From contig NZ_MAYH01000048.1 of the NCBI RefSeq assembly GCF_001684975.1, positions 62,001 through 126,000 of the forward strand: a stretch of 64,000 nucleotides of DNA. Reading direction: 5' to 3'. Shown piece by piece: positions 51,891 through 60,883 of this stretch; within the stretch, counting starts at the first letter, position 1, and every line of letters begins with the position of its first letter. A program made the translations under genes and the position numbers. This stretch comes from Chryseobacterium artocarpi. Its GTDB lineage: Bacteria > Bacteroidota > Bacteroidia > Flavobacteriales > Weeksellaceae. The notes beneath the pieces are model-generated. The model searched no databases, was not told the origin of the DNA, and worked only from the letters and a program-made list of their open reading frames with translations.

Positions 51891-52901
51891 TTAACGTACA
51901 ACTTCAAGACCGTCTTCCAACTTTTTACCCTCTGGAAGATAAAGATACAATCCTAATGAATTACCATATGTATCACCATTCTCAACAGAATCATAATATA
52001 ATGCTGACTCACCTCTATATAAAGATTCATCATTTGCTTGTTCAAGCTTTATAATTTTACCATTTCCATAAAATACTTTTTTATATTTTTCTAATGAATA
52101 CCATTTTTTCACAGTTTTCAAATTAAATAGATATTCGTCCCATATTTTAGATATCTCTTTCTTATCCTGATATTGTGAGATGGCATCTCTTTTCATTGAA
52201 CCGTACTCATTTTTAGCAAGTTCATCAGCTTTATTAGAAGAATAAATATTTTTATAATAATTATAAAATTCCACAGTTTTTTTCTCTAAGAGCTTCTGAT
52301 CTAATTTTGTAAGATCTTGCCCCTTACTCCAACCTTCGTTTTCATAAGGAACTGTTGCATCAAATTCATATGTGATTTCATAATACTTTTTTCCTGCTCC
52401 TTCAAATTCAGGAATTTCCATATCATTATGTTCTCCAGCCATTCTAATTTTTGTAGGAAGTTTAAATTCATTAACTGCTACAGCATTATAATTAGGATCC
52501 TTTTTATTTACATATTCTATTTCAAGTTTACACGACGTATTAGGAGAAAATGTATCACCTGATCTGCTATATTCAGCTGGTGCTGGATATAAACGTAACG
52601 TTATTTTTTGTTTACCACTTTTTAGAATAGCAGTATTAATATCATAAGGTGTTGCTTGCTGTGCATAATCAGATATCTTTCCAATAGGATAATCATTAAC
52701 TAATAAATCATAAGTGCACAATGAGTTTTTAACATATACTTGATAAATTGGCTCCTTTGTATATTGTTTAACTTGTTCATTTACTTTTTCTACAATATTG
52801 GAGGAATTAATTTCAGATTTCATATTATTATTTGATTTTGTCTGTTGTGAACAGCTAAACATACTGATTGATATTGCTGTAAGTAATATAAAACTTTTCA
52901 T
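51891..52901 (-). CDS. Lipoprotein, immunity candidate (copy 1)
   Basis: A 336-residue lipoprotein: MKSFILLTAISISMFSC, lipidated Cys17, then an Asn/Ser-rich linker. The conserved domain has EPIYQVYVKNSLCTYDLLVN, LKSGKQKITLRLYPAPAEYS, LPTKIRMAGEHNDMEIPEFE and YEFDATVPYENEGWSKGQDL. Residues from about 220 to 300 diverge from copy 2. It starts two bases after the OmpA-type effector gene at 52904-55720, the standard immunity position. The envelope location suggests that the partner toxin acts in the periplasm or on a membrane. Confidence 0.72.
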   Translation of the reverse strand: MKSFILLTAISISMFSCSQQTKSNNNMKSEINSSNIVEKVNEQVKQYTKEPIYQVYVKNSLCTYDLLVNDYPIGKISDYAQQATPYDINTAILKSGKQKITLRLYPAPAEYSRSGDTFSPNTSCKLEIEYVNKKDPNYNAVAVNEFKLPTKIRMAGEHNDMEIPEFEGAGKKYYEITYEFDATVPYENEGWSKGQDLTKLDQKLLEKKTVEFYNYYKNIYSSNKADELAKNEYGSMKRDAISQYQDKKEISKIWDEYLFNLKTVKKWYSLEKYKKVFYGNGKIIKLEQANDESLYRGESALYYDSVENGDTYGNSLGLYLYLPEGKKLEDGLEVVR

Positions 52902-52903
52902 AA

Positions 52904-55720
52904 TTAAATTTTAAAAATATAAACTTTGTCCATGTAATAGGTATCACCTTCTATTAATGTAAAGTTATTAGTTTTATTTTGAGGGTTCGTGCTTTTTAAC
53001 ACTTTTCCATTTTTTTGAATCTCAATCTTTTGGAATACTTTGCCATGAAGCCCAGAAAAGAAAATTACATCTTGATAGTAAATTCCCGTCGGTTCTTGTT
53101 TAGAATTATAATCAAACTGATAATTACGAGAATATGATATATACCCTCCTAAATCAACATCCAACTTAGCTTCCAGTTTTATTTTAGTAGGTTCAAATAT
53201 TGGAACCCAATGTATAGTTTTTTCTCTTGTTATTTCAAAACCTGTTAAAGAGACTCCTGCCGCAATCCCCATACCAGCTGTAAATTTACCTTCACCACTG
53301 TTAAGGTTAGAAATAAAGTCCCGCACGTATATTTTCTTTGAACCAAAGTTTGCTCTTACCTTAAATTGAGCAAATATTTTTCCTTCGAATTCAAATTTCA
53401 ATTTAGTGTCTTTCAAAACATCTTCACCTAAAACTTTCTTAAGCTTTGCCGCAACCTTTTCTATTTCAAGAAGGCTCACTTCTTTTTTATAGGAAATTCC
53501 TAGCAGCGGATCGGCTTTACTGTTAATTTCAACCACTCTTGATATTTTTCCAAGGGTAGATTCAAAATACATGCTTCTGTTCTCTGCCATTTTGGGGTAT
53601 ACTATTTCAAAGCCCCAATCGCCCATCTTATCTATTGTTTTAAAGAACTTCCTATGTTTTCTTATTCTTCCAAATGCACCTTTACCTCGCGTAAACCAGA
53701 TTATTAAAAGTATAATTGCAATTTCAATAATATACATGATAATTAATGCAATAGCAGTAAGGTAGCGGTAGTCCCGAGTGAAATCAATTGTACTTGCCGG
53801 AGATTTTCTTTTTTCAATATCTCCGAAGTTATAAATAAAGTGTACTCCTAAAGCAAACTTATGGGTTTCTTCCTGAAGGAATTCAAAAATCGTATCAGAA
53901 AGCTCATTTACTTCTTTTGGAGAAAATTCCTTAAGATTGGTGATACTTTTTTTTACTGAATCTACTGTTTCATCAAGCCACTCAAAGTTGTCGACAAGAC
54001 TCACAGGAACATCATTCCAAAAGAATGGCTCTTTATAGCTCATTCTTAAGTTTTGTGTGAGAACAGCATCCGGATAAGTGTTTAAAACCAATGTAGGTTT
54101 AGCTTCCTTCTTATCCATTTTAGAATAATAAGCACAGGAATTTATAAAAAACTGGTGTGCAAATCTACTTCCCAGGAAAAATGAATGCAGGAAGTCACCA
54201 AGTTTAGGTTCATTGCTGTATACTTTATAATTGATGCTATTATTACCTTCCTTTAAAGTAATAGGACTTCCGTTTGTATAACCACTGATCACCCGAACCG
54301 GTAGCGTATGCTTTTCAGGTTTATGATAACATCCTTTTCTTGAAACTCCATTAATAATAAGTGCAGATGCTTTTGCGTGATTAATATCAGGAGCAATCAA
54401 GGAATATTCTATTGGCAGTGCATCTTTATCACTGATCAGAAACTTGATAGTTGTTCTTCTGTTTTGCTCATGCATTCCTTCTGTTAAATTATTCCCGGAA
54501 TGTAAGGGCATGGTTTTTCCGTATCCTTTAGCATGAATTCGCCTTTCATCTACCCCATTCTTAACAAGATAGTCTACAACAGATTGTGCTCTGCGTTTTG
54601 AAAGCGCCATATTGTATTGATCCGTCCCTCGGGAATCTGTATGAGACCCCAATTCCACAGGTACATAAGGCATTAGTTTGGTAAGAAACTGTACTACCTC
54701 AGCTAAAACGGGTTTAGCATCTGCCCTGATATTAGATTTATCATAATCATAGTTGATATTTCGAATAGTATAAAACTTACTACTTGGATCCATTTTATTA
54801 ATGAATTGTCCTTCGTTAAAAAGTTCAACTAACTTATTTCTTTCTGAGAATTTGATAATCTGAAACTTACAAGTAGATATTGAATCTACCTTTTTGTCTG
54901 TTTGTCCTACTTTTACAGGAGCGTTATTATTAAGAGTGGTAATATTGGTTTTAACGGGAACTGTTTTGTTCTGAACCTTTAAAAAACGACCATGAATAAT
55001 GTTTCCTCGGTCATCTTTTATATAATTTTTACCATCTTTTATTTTAATATAAAACTGAGTAACATCCTCTCCTTTTCCCCAAGTTCGCTGTATTGTAAAA
55101 TCAGTATTGATCTGCCCGTTTATGACCCAAGCCTGTTTTTGAAACACCTTTGCAAGAACATCATCTGCAGTAGCATCATAGTTTTTATCAGTAATTCTAT
55201 TCTTAATTTTTTCAAAAGTAACTTCAGAATTCATTCTATACACCTCTACGGTAACAAAACTTCCATTAATTCCCTGTGTGCTTACTCCTAAAAAAACATT
55301 TTCACCAAAAGAAAACTGTCGGGAACGATTATCTGCTCCACCTAATTTCAAACTCCATTTAGTGTTTACAATTAAAGGCGTACAATGTCCTTTTACAAAC
55401 AAACCTGTTGTATTTTGTTTATCAGGATTTCCTGAAAAACTTGCTTCTACATAAAAATAATGACTTCCTCCACATAAATGTTTGGGTATGGTAAATTTAC
55501 GTGCAGAAGATACAGTTTTAGTAATGACTTTCTGTCTTTTACTATCCTGTATTAACCATGTAACGGGTTTCTTTTTCTCTTCAGCAGTTGTCCCTAAATA
55601 CCAATCAACAACTACAAAAGTTACCTCTTTATCACCAACTAATGTCACTCTTTTTCCAGGGACCGTCATATCAGGGTAATAAGAACCGCTGAAACTTATC
55701 GCTTTAACTCCTTTCGCCAT
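52904..55720 (-). CDS. OmpA-domain and membrane-segment protein, putative T6SS effector
   Basis: A 938-residue protein with no signal peptide, starting MAKGVKAISFSGSYYPDMTV. Residues 1 to about 260 are beta-rich and may mount on the PAAR-like tip. An OmpA-like peptidoglycan-binding domain covers roughly 318-428, with INYDYDKSNIRADAKPVLAE, LGSHTDSRGTDQYNMALSKR and AQSVVDYLVKNGVDERRIHA. Residues 430-640 are unassigned. A single hydrophobic helix, TAIALIIMYIIEIAIILLII, spans about 655-675 and is followed by basic residues. The C-terminal 260 residues are beta-rich with many charged strands. A cytosolic start, a wall-binding domain and a membrane helix fit an effector delivered by T6SS that anchors to peptidoglycan and attacks the inner membrane. 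Toxicity is inferred. Confidence 0.72.
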   Translation of the reverse strand: MAKGVKAISFSGSYYPDMTVPGKRVTLVGDKEVTFVVVDWYLGTTAEEKKKPVTWLIQDSKRQKVITKTVSSARKFTIPKHLCGGSHYFYVEASFSGNPDKQNTTGLFVKGHCTPLIVNTKWSLKLGGADNRSRQFSFGENVFLGVSTQGINGSFVTVEVYRMNSEVTFEKIKNRITDKNYDATADDVLAKVFQKQAWVINGQINTDFTIQRTWGKGEDVTQFYIKIKDGKNYIKDDRGNIIHGRFLKVQNKTVPVKTNITTLNNNAPVKVGQTDKKVDSISTCKFQIIKFSERNKLVELFNEGQFINKMDPSSKFYTIRNINYDYDKSNIRADAKPVLAEVVQFLTKLMPYVPVELGSHTDSRGTDQYNMALSKRRAQSVVDYLVKNGVDERRIHAKGYGKTMPLHSGNNLTEGMHEQNRRTTIKFLISDKDALPIEYSLIAPDINHAKASALIINGVSRKGCYHKPEKHTLPVRVISGYTNGSPITLKEGNNSINYKVYSNEPKLGDFLHSFFLGSRFAHQFFINSCAYYSKMDKKEAKPTLVLNTYPDAVLTQNLRMSYKEPFFWNDVPVSLVDNFEWLDETVDSVKKSITNLKEFSPKEVNELSDTIFEFLQEETHKFALGVHFIYNFGDIEKRKSPASTIDFTRDYRYLTAIALIIMYIIEIAIILLIIWFTRGKGAFGRIRKHRKFFKTIDKMGDWGFEIVYPKMAENRSMYFESTLGKISRVVEINSKADPLLGISYKKEVSLLEIEKVAAKLKKVLGEDVLKDTKLKFEFEGKIFAQFKVRANFGSKKIYVRDFISNLNSGEGKFTAGMGIAAGVSLTGFEITREKTIHWVPIFEPTKIKLEAKLDVDLGGYISYSRNYQFDYNSKQEPTGIYYQDVIFFSGLHGKVFQKIEIQKNGKVLKSTNPQNKTNNFTLIEGDTYYMDKVYIFKI

Positions 55721-55732
55721 TTTCTGTTGATT

Positions 55733-56224
55733 TTAAATTACAAAGTCTTCTCCTTCGTCATTGGAAGGCTGCTCATTATACATTGATTCCGTATTCACCA
55801 AAGGATTGATCTGCTGCTGGACATCCTTATCTGCATTCTTAAAGTTCTGCTGACTTGCTTCAGCTCTCTGTCCATGATCTATGATTTCGATACAAGGTGT
55901 TCCTGCAACGGCACAAACGGCTTTACTGTCTTCAAGAATGATATATCCGCCATTGCTGAGCTGTACTTTTTCGTAGAATTTCTGCCATTCGGTGACCATT
56001 ATTTTACATGGCGGTGGTGGTCCGCCGTGTTTGGTACAATTTCCGAATGTATTTTTCTCAAATGTTGCTCCTCCTATCTCTTTTGTTGTTACAATAAGCT
56101 TTTTGGAAGCGCTTTTATCATTTGCGTATTCTTTTTGATGTGAAAGTACTTTAAGTTTATCCGGAGCTTGCCCGAATTGGCACTTGCACATTGCGCCCTG
56201 TACTACAATATGTTTTTCTGCCAT
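55733..56224 (-). CDS. DUF4280 PAAR-like spike tip protein
   Basis: A 163-residue cytosolic protein. The DUF4280 pattern is VVQGAMCKCQFGQAPDKLKV near the start, FGNCTKHGGPPPPCKIMVTE in the middle and AVCAVAGTPCIEIIDHGQRA near the end. These proteins form a PAAR-like cone that sharpens the VgrG spike or the tip of other contractile injection systems and carries effectors. The last 35 residues are polar and extended. It lies 12 bp before the OmpA-type protein gene and two bases after the exported unknown gene. This strongly links the OmpA-type protein to a secretion spike. Confidence 0.88.
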   Translation of the reverse strand: MAEKHIVVQGAMCKCQFGQAPDKLKVLSHQKEYANDKSASKKLIVTTKEIGGATFEKNTFGNCTKHGGPPPPCKIMVTEWQKFYEKVQLSNGGYIILEDSKAVCAVAGTPCIEIIDHGQRAEASQQNFKNADKDVQQQINPLVNTESMYNEQPSNDEGEDFVI

Positions 56225-56226
56225 GA

Positions 56227-57279
56227 TTATTGTTCTCTATTTGAAACCAACAGTCTTGTCAGGTATTGATTCCCGAACTCAAGACGAATGAAGCTTTTAT
56301 TCATTTTGAAAGTAACCACCGTAAGTGCACTTGATGTGTTTTCATCAGTATCTACCGTAGTTTGATACAACTGAGCATTGTATCTTGCAAAAAGTTCCTG
56401 ACATTCTGTGGGAGAACTATCATTGAACACAAGCCCATAAGGTAAGCCTGCTACTTTCTTATCTCCATAGTATTGTAAAGCGTAATATTCCTGTCCATCA
56501 ATCATTGTTGCGTAGATCAGATTAAAAACCTCATCAATGTCCCAATTTGAATATTTTCCGCCTTTACAGCTTTCACATTCCGGTTCAGTAGGTTGTATCT
56601 GTAAGCGTTTTGTAAAGGTAGCTGATGTTGTAGGTAAAGAAATAAACTGCTTATTGGTGAATAATGCCTGTAGTTTTTTTGATGTTGTTTTTTCAATACG
56701 ATTTCTCGCTTCTATTTCTGCAAACTGTGCATCTGCTTCAGCGTTCATTCTTGCAATTTCTTCGGCACGTGGCGAAGCTGCTTGAGCTGTTGCACGATCC
56801 GTTGCTTTTGAATTTAACAGGAATTCTTTAATTTCTTTTTCAACTTTTCCAGTCGATTTGGTTTGTTTTACATCAACATCTTTTTTTGACAAGCGGTCAG
56901 GAGTAATATTTTCAAGGAAGATGCTTACTTTCGTGCTTTTCTTAGAAATTTTAGTGAATGTTATATTCCAACTCGCCTGTTGAATGAATTGCTTGGGTTT
57001 TGCGCCTTTATTCAATGCTAATTCCAGATAAGGATTTTTGGAACCGGCATCATATTTCAGATTATAAAGGTCAATATTGGTTGAAAAGCCACTCCCCATT
57101 GCGGTAGCAGCGGCACCCATCGCTGAATTTTTTGTAAAATCATTTTCAAAATCAAAGATGATGCTCTCCAGTACCTCAATATTTTTTGGCACCGTAAATT
57201 CTACTTTCTGTCCAAAGGACAAACCGAAATACACCAGAAAGATCAGTAAAGAAAGTTTCTGATTTAATTTTATTTTCAT
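56227..57279 (-). CDS. Exported hypothetical protein in the T6SS cargo run
   Basis: A 350-residue exported protein with signal peptide MKIKLNQKLSLLIFLVYFGL ending SFGQ. It has a beta-rich N-terminal half (KVEFTVPKNIEVLESIIFDF) with a small Gly/Ala patch (AMGAAATAMGSGF). A helical, charged middle (EEIARMNAEADAQFAEIEAR) follows. The C-terminal domain has a Cys pair, EPECESCKGGKYSNWDIDEV, then EYYALQYYGDKKVAGLPYGL. I do not recognise it. It is two bases upstream of the PAAR-like gene. An envelope-located partner or immunity protein is possible. Confidence 0.65.
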   Translation of the reverse strand: MKIKLNQKLSLLIFLVYFGLSFGQKVEFTVPKNIEVLESIIFDFENDFTKNSAMGAAATAMGSGFSTNIDLYNLKYDAGSKNPYLELALNKGAKPKQFIQQASWNITFTKISKKSTKVSIFLENITPDRLSKKDVDVKQTKSTGKVEKEIKEFLLNSKATDRATAQAASPRAEEIARMNAEADAQFAEIEARNRIEKTTSKKLQALFTNKQFISLPTTSATFTKRLQIQPTEPECESCKGGKYSNWDIDEVFNLIYATMIDGQEYYALQYYGDKKVAGLPYGLVFNDSSPTECQELFARYNAQLYQTTVDTDENTSSALTVVTFKMNKSFIRLEFGNQYLTRLLVSNREQ

Positions 57280-57293
57280 TTTATTTTGTTTTT

Positions 57294-58334
57294 TTATTCT
57301 GATATAGCAGTAATTACTACTGATATTTTCTTTTCTTCTTCCAACATCATACTACATTCCAGATACAGTGTTTCGGGCAATAATGTTTCCCCGTTCAGAT
57401 AATACTGTATTCTGAAATTTCCATTGTCATTCATGACCGGATGATCCTGAATGGTCATTGAAAAAGGTGATTCATTGATAAAATCGTATACTGTTCTTTC
57501 ATCATTTAATTTTCCTTCTCCGGATATATTCACCAGGTCATATTCATCTTTTACCGGATCTACTTCTACATGTATTTTGTATTTCGGCTCAATAGGGTTA
57601 TCCACTACAGGGAAGCTTTCTTCTCCTTCTATTTTGAAACGTTGTCCGAAACTCTGATAAATTCCAAAAAATAATGTTCTGATGAAATAATCATTTTTCA
57701 AATAAAAACTGATCGCTTCAGGTTCGTAGATAATGTTTTCAATCTTCTCGCAGTATTTATCTACAATATCGCCTTCAAATTCCTTATAAACTTCCTCCTT
57801 TACATTAGTCCATCTCTCTTTAAATACTGAAAGATTTTCTACTTGGCGAAATTTCCCATGTTCATCCACACTTATCTGTAAAGGATACAGAACTTTGGAG
57901 GTTTTATAAGCTAATGTATCTGCTATTTCATTGATTTCTTCTTCATTCAGATATAGATTTGATGTTCTGTCAATTTCAAAAAAGTACAGGTTGCTTTCGT
58001 TTTTAAGCCAGCGTACTGAGGTTTCGTATTTCAGTTCATTTTTCCTGTTTCCAGTTTCAAGATTGACGATTACTCCATATTTACTGAATGATCTCTCTGG
58101 TCTGAAAACAATACTGTTTCCTCTGCCAAACTGTACCTTTTTATTCTGATCCGCAACAGCTATTCTTGGAATATAAAGTTCCTTCTGTCCGGTAAGTTCT
58201 ATGAGGATCATATCTTTTACCTGACAGTGATTGTTGTGGAATAATTTCAGGGTATCTGCATCCAACCCATAAAGTGTTGCGATACTTTTTAAGGTTTCGT
58301 TTTTTTGGATGATGTGGGTATTAAACTTCTGCAT
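57294..58334 (-). CDS. LysM-domain protein, possible T6SS adaptor
   Basis: A 346-residue protein with no signal peptide. A LysM domain occupies about residues 8-52: HIIQKNETLKSIATLYGLDA, then MILIELTGQKELYIPRI. The rest is a mixed alpha/beta region with VIVNLETGNRKNELKYETSV, a polar middle, and an Ig-like C-terminal segment with FSMTIQDHPVMNDNGNFRI. A cytosolic LysM protein next to VgrG, PAAR-like and effector genes recalls LysM-containing baseplate/tube adaptors of contractile systems. It could help load cargo on the spike. Function is not proven, and 48 bp separate it from the lipase gene. Confidence 0.65.
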   Translation of the reverse strand: MQKFNTHIIQKNETLKSIATLYGLDADTLKLFHNNHCQVKDMILIELTGQKELYIPRIAVADQNKKVQFGRGNSIVFRPERSFSKYGVIVNLETGNRKNELKYETSVRWLKNESNLYFFEIDRTSNLYLNEEEINEIADTLAYKTSKVLYPLQISVDEHGKFRQVENLSVFKERWTNVKEEVYKEFEGDIVDKYCEKIENIIYEPEAISFYLKNDYFIRTLFFGIYQSFGQRFKIEGEESFPVVDNPIEPKYKIHVEVDPVKDEYDLVNISGEGKLNDERTVYDFINESPFSMTIQDHPVMNDNGNFRIQYYLNGETLLPETLYLECSMMLEEEKKISVVITAISE

Positions 58335-58382
58335 ATAATATTCCGTCTTCAGGGTTATTTCTTGTAATGTGATTTTAATTTT

Positions 58383-59798
58383 TTAGTGGATAACTCTGGT
58401 TCTGTTAGGTCTTGGGTCCATTCCGATACCTTCTCTTCTTGCAGACCAATGCAGATATTTATGTCGAAGTTCTAATAAATCGGTTTGCTCCTGAGCTTCT
58501 TTCTGATATTCTGCATATTTCTTTTGCGGAATAGATGCTCCCATATATTTCTTTTCCAATTCTGCTTTCGGTATAAATGCGTAAGGTTTTCCGTCTCCCA
58601 TCACATAAGGTTCAAGACGATTTTTAACTCTTACCAATAATGCATCTGAATCAATGGCATAGGTTTCATTTACCATTTTTTTATCTGTAATCGGAAGGTT
58701 TTTCTGAATCCCGTAATCTGCCATAAAATGTAGAGGAATATAACTGAATGTCTTCACTAATTTACGTGTACTTTTTAGTGACCAGTAAAATCCGGAGGAA
58801 ATGGTAAGTTCTCCTTTATGAAACCACCCTTCTGCTTCCAGTTCATCTCTCAACGCTTCCAGTTTAGAAGGGCTGAATCCCCATGCTGTTTCCAGTTCTT
58901 CCCATGATTCTTCACCGTTTTCATAAGCTCCGCCTACGTCACAGTGAACTCCCGGAAATGTTTTTTCAATTCCTGTACGCACTCTTGTAAGGTCAAAGTT
59001 TTCCCTGTGTTCATCTTCTGCAATAAAGTGAATTACAGTCTGAGCTTTTGCAATATCGTTAAGGCTCAACTCTTCTACGTCATTGCTGAAATTAGGTTTT
59101 GGCGACAGGTATTTTGAGTAGGATGAAACAGTATCGTAAACACCAAGAAATCTTACTTTTAAGACATCAATCGTAATACCGGCTTCCTGTAATTTCAATC
59201 CGAGATGTCCCCATTTAGGAAGTTCTTGTAAATCTACAGAGTTCCCGTCATCATCAGAATAGGTGGTGGCAACCATCCCATCATTGGCAACGGTATGTGC
59301 TGATGCTTTATATTTGGCTTTACTGATTTCATGTACAAAATTACGTGCAGCCGCCGCCCCACGGCTAAAACCGAACACATCAAAGGTAAGTACAGCAATT
59401 TTATCAGCCTTTTTCTCACTTTTAATGGTTTTTACTTTTTTGACAATCTCTTCACAGCCTTTTCTTACTTTGGATCTGATTCCGGTAGCTCCGGTACCAA
59501 AAGCATAGCCTAAAGTTTGGTCTCCCTGAGCATCTTCCGTTCCGATTCCTTCTATATAGATTCCGAAATTTTTGTCGTAATTATCCCACATTCGGGCTAC
59601 ATTACTCCAATCGTTGTTGTAACTGTTGTTATCTGTAACTTTACCACCATGTTTTTTATAAGCATCAGTTCCTTTTGCCTTTTCTGTGGTATTGGTTTTA
59701 TTATTTAAAGTTCCGTCAAAAAATATTCCGATCGTAATATCCAATACTTCTTCTTTGGTTATCGTCGGTGTATACCCTCCAAATTGATTATTGTGCAT
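58383..59798 (-). CDS. DUF2235 (Tle1-like) T6SS phospholipase effector
   Basis: A 471-residue alpha/beta hydrolase of the DUF2235 family. The start is MHNNQFGGYTPTITKEEVLD, followed by the oxyanion-region IGIFFDGTLNNKTNTTEK. The nucleophile elbow is VFGFSRGAAAARNFVHEI with Ser145. Asp222 lies in RFLGVYDTVSSY and His285 in FPGVHCDVGGAY, completing a Ser-Asp-His triad. Tle1 proteins are T6SS effectors that hydrolyse membrane phospholipids. There is no signal peptide, as expected for T6SS cargo. A DUF2931 lipoprotein gene, a likely immunity partner, lies 32 bp upstream. Confidence 0.87.
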   Translation of the reverse strand: MHNNQFGGYTPTITKEEVLDITIGIFFDGTLNNKTNTTEKAKGTDAYKKHGGKVTDNNSYNNDWSNVARMWDNYDKNFGIYIEGIGTEDAQGDQTLGYAFGTGATGIRSKVRKGCEEIVKKVKTIKSEKKADKIAVLTFDVFGFSRGAAAARNFVHEISKAKYKASAHTVANDGMVATTYSDDDGNSVDLQELPKWGHLGLKLQEAGITIDVLKVRFLGVYDTVSSYSKYLSPKPNFSNDVEELSLNDIAKAQTVIHFIAEDEHRENFDLTRVRTGIEKTFPGVHCDVGGAYENGEESWEELETAWGFSPSKLEALRDELEAEGWFHKGELTISSGFYWSLKSTRKLVKTFSYIPLHFMADYGIQKNLPITDKKMVNETYAIDSDALLVRVKNRLEPYVMGDGKPYAFIPKAELEKKYMGASIPQKKYAEYQKEAQEQTDLLELRHKYLHWSARREGIGMDPRPNRTRVIH

Positions 59799-59830
59799 AG
59801 TTCTCGTTTTTAAATGGGTTCACAGAAATT

Positions 59831-60883
59831 TTATTCTATTTTTCGGGACAATCTTACTTTTGCTTTGGTGATGAAAACTTCTCCCTGCTCCGTCATTAAG
59901 GATAAAAACACTTTTGTATTGTCTTCATTTACTTTTATAGTAAAATCAATGTCTTCCTCTTTTCCTATTTTCTGAAACAATTCAAAGATTTCCTTGTCAT
60001 CAAAAGCATCTACCCATACAGCATATCTGTTTTTATTCTTATCGCGCCAATAAAACCCGCAGAATTTAGGAATTGCTCTTGGTTTGTAAGTATCATCTTT
60101 CAGACTTTTAGCAAAAAGATTTTCCTGTTCTCCATTATAATTGGTAAATCCAAAGTCCAGCCATACACCTCCTTCCGGAAGGATAACATCCGGCTTCCAA
60201 TTGTATTTTTCCCGATAGACTTCGTACACATCTTCCGAAGGATAGCCTTCTTCTTCAATTTTTTTCCGAACCTCAGGTTTGAATGTTTTATAAGACGGAT
60301 CTTTCAGCATTCTGTCTGCAAATCCTTCTTTAAACATATATTGTGCATTATCGTATGCTTTTTCTTTTGTGATAATGGTATCGTGAGCCTGAAAAGCACC
60401 TATTTCTTTTTGATTTCCCGGACCTTTTGCCCAAAGAACAACTTTCCCTTTAGGAGCCAGCCCTACAACAAAAGAATTATAAGTAGTTCTTTTACGGGTA
60501 TCCTGATCTACAAATCCTTCATCAAAAAGAGTCTTGATTTTTTCTTTATTAAGATCCCATTTTCCGGTATAGAACTTTTTTTCAACCAGAGAATACCAGG
60601 TAAATTCAAGATGTTGTGGCAGATTCATTTTTTCGGTTTCTACACTCATTGTTCCGCCTTCTTTCCCCCAGCCGGTGTTCTGTGTTCCCCAAATAGCATC
60701 GAAGCCATAGGTAAAATCATCAGCCACAATAGCTCCTTTATAAATCTCCATAGGATATTCCTGCGGTGCAGAAACGGTTCCCAGCCAACTGTATTTTTCT
60801 TCCATTTTTTTATTCTGACAATTTATTGTTGAAAAACAACATACTACACAAAGAATAAAAGCTTTTAAATTATTTATGACCAT
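59831..60883 (-). CDS. DUF2931 lipoprotein, probable immunity protein of the lipase effector
   Basis: A 350-residue lipoprotein. The signal MVINNLKAFILCVVCCFSTI ends NC, with lipidation at about Cys22. The mature part starts KYSWLGTVSAPQEYPMEIYK, a DUF2931-like opening, followed by WGTQNTGWGKEGGTMSVE, PQHLEFTWYSLVEKKFYTGK and LPEGGVWLDFGFTNYNGEQE. DUF2931 lipoproteins are commonly next to Tle lipases. A periplasmic lipoprotein would block a phospholipase that arrives in the periplasm. Its start overlaps the end of the 56-residue ORF by 14 bases, so translation may be coupled. Confidence 0.8.
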   Translation of the reverse strand: MVINNLKAFILCVVCCFSTINCQNKKMEEKYSWLGTVSAPQEYPMEIYKGAIVADDFTYGFDAIWGTQNTGWGKEGGTMSVETEKMNLPQHLEFTWYSLVEKKFYTGKWDLNKEKIKTLFDEGFVDQDTRKRTTYNSFVVGLAPKGKVVLWAKGPGNQKEIGAFQAHDTIITKEKAYDNAQYMFKEGFADRMLKDPSYKTFKPEVRKKIEEEGYPSEDVYEVYREKYNWKPDVILPEGGVWLDFGFTNYNGEQENLFAKSLKDDTYKPRAIPKFCGFYWRDKNKNRYAVWVDAFDDKEIFELFQKIGKEEDIDFTIKVNEDNTKVFLSLMTEQGEVFITKAKVRLSRKIE

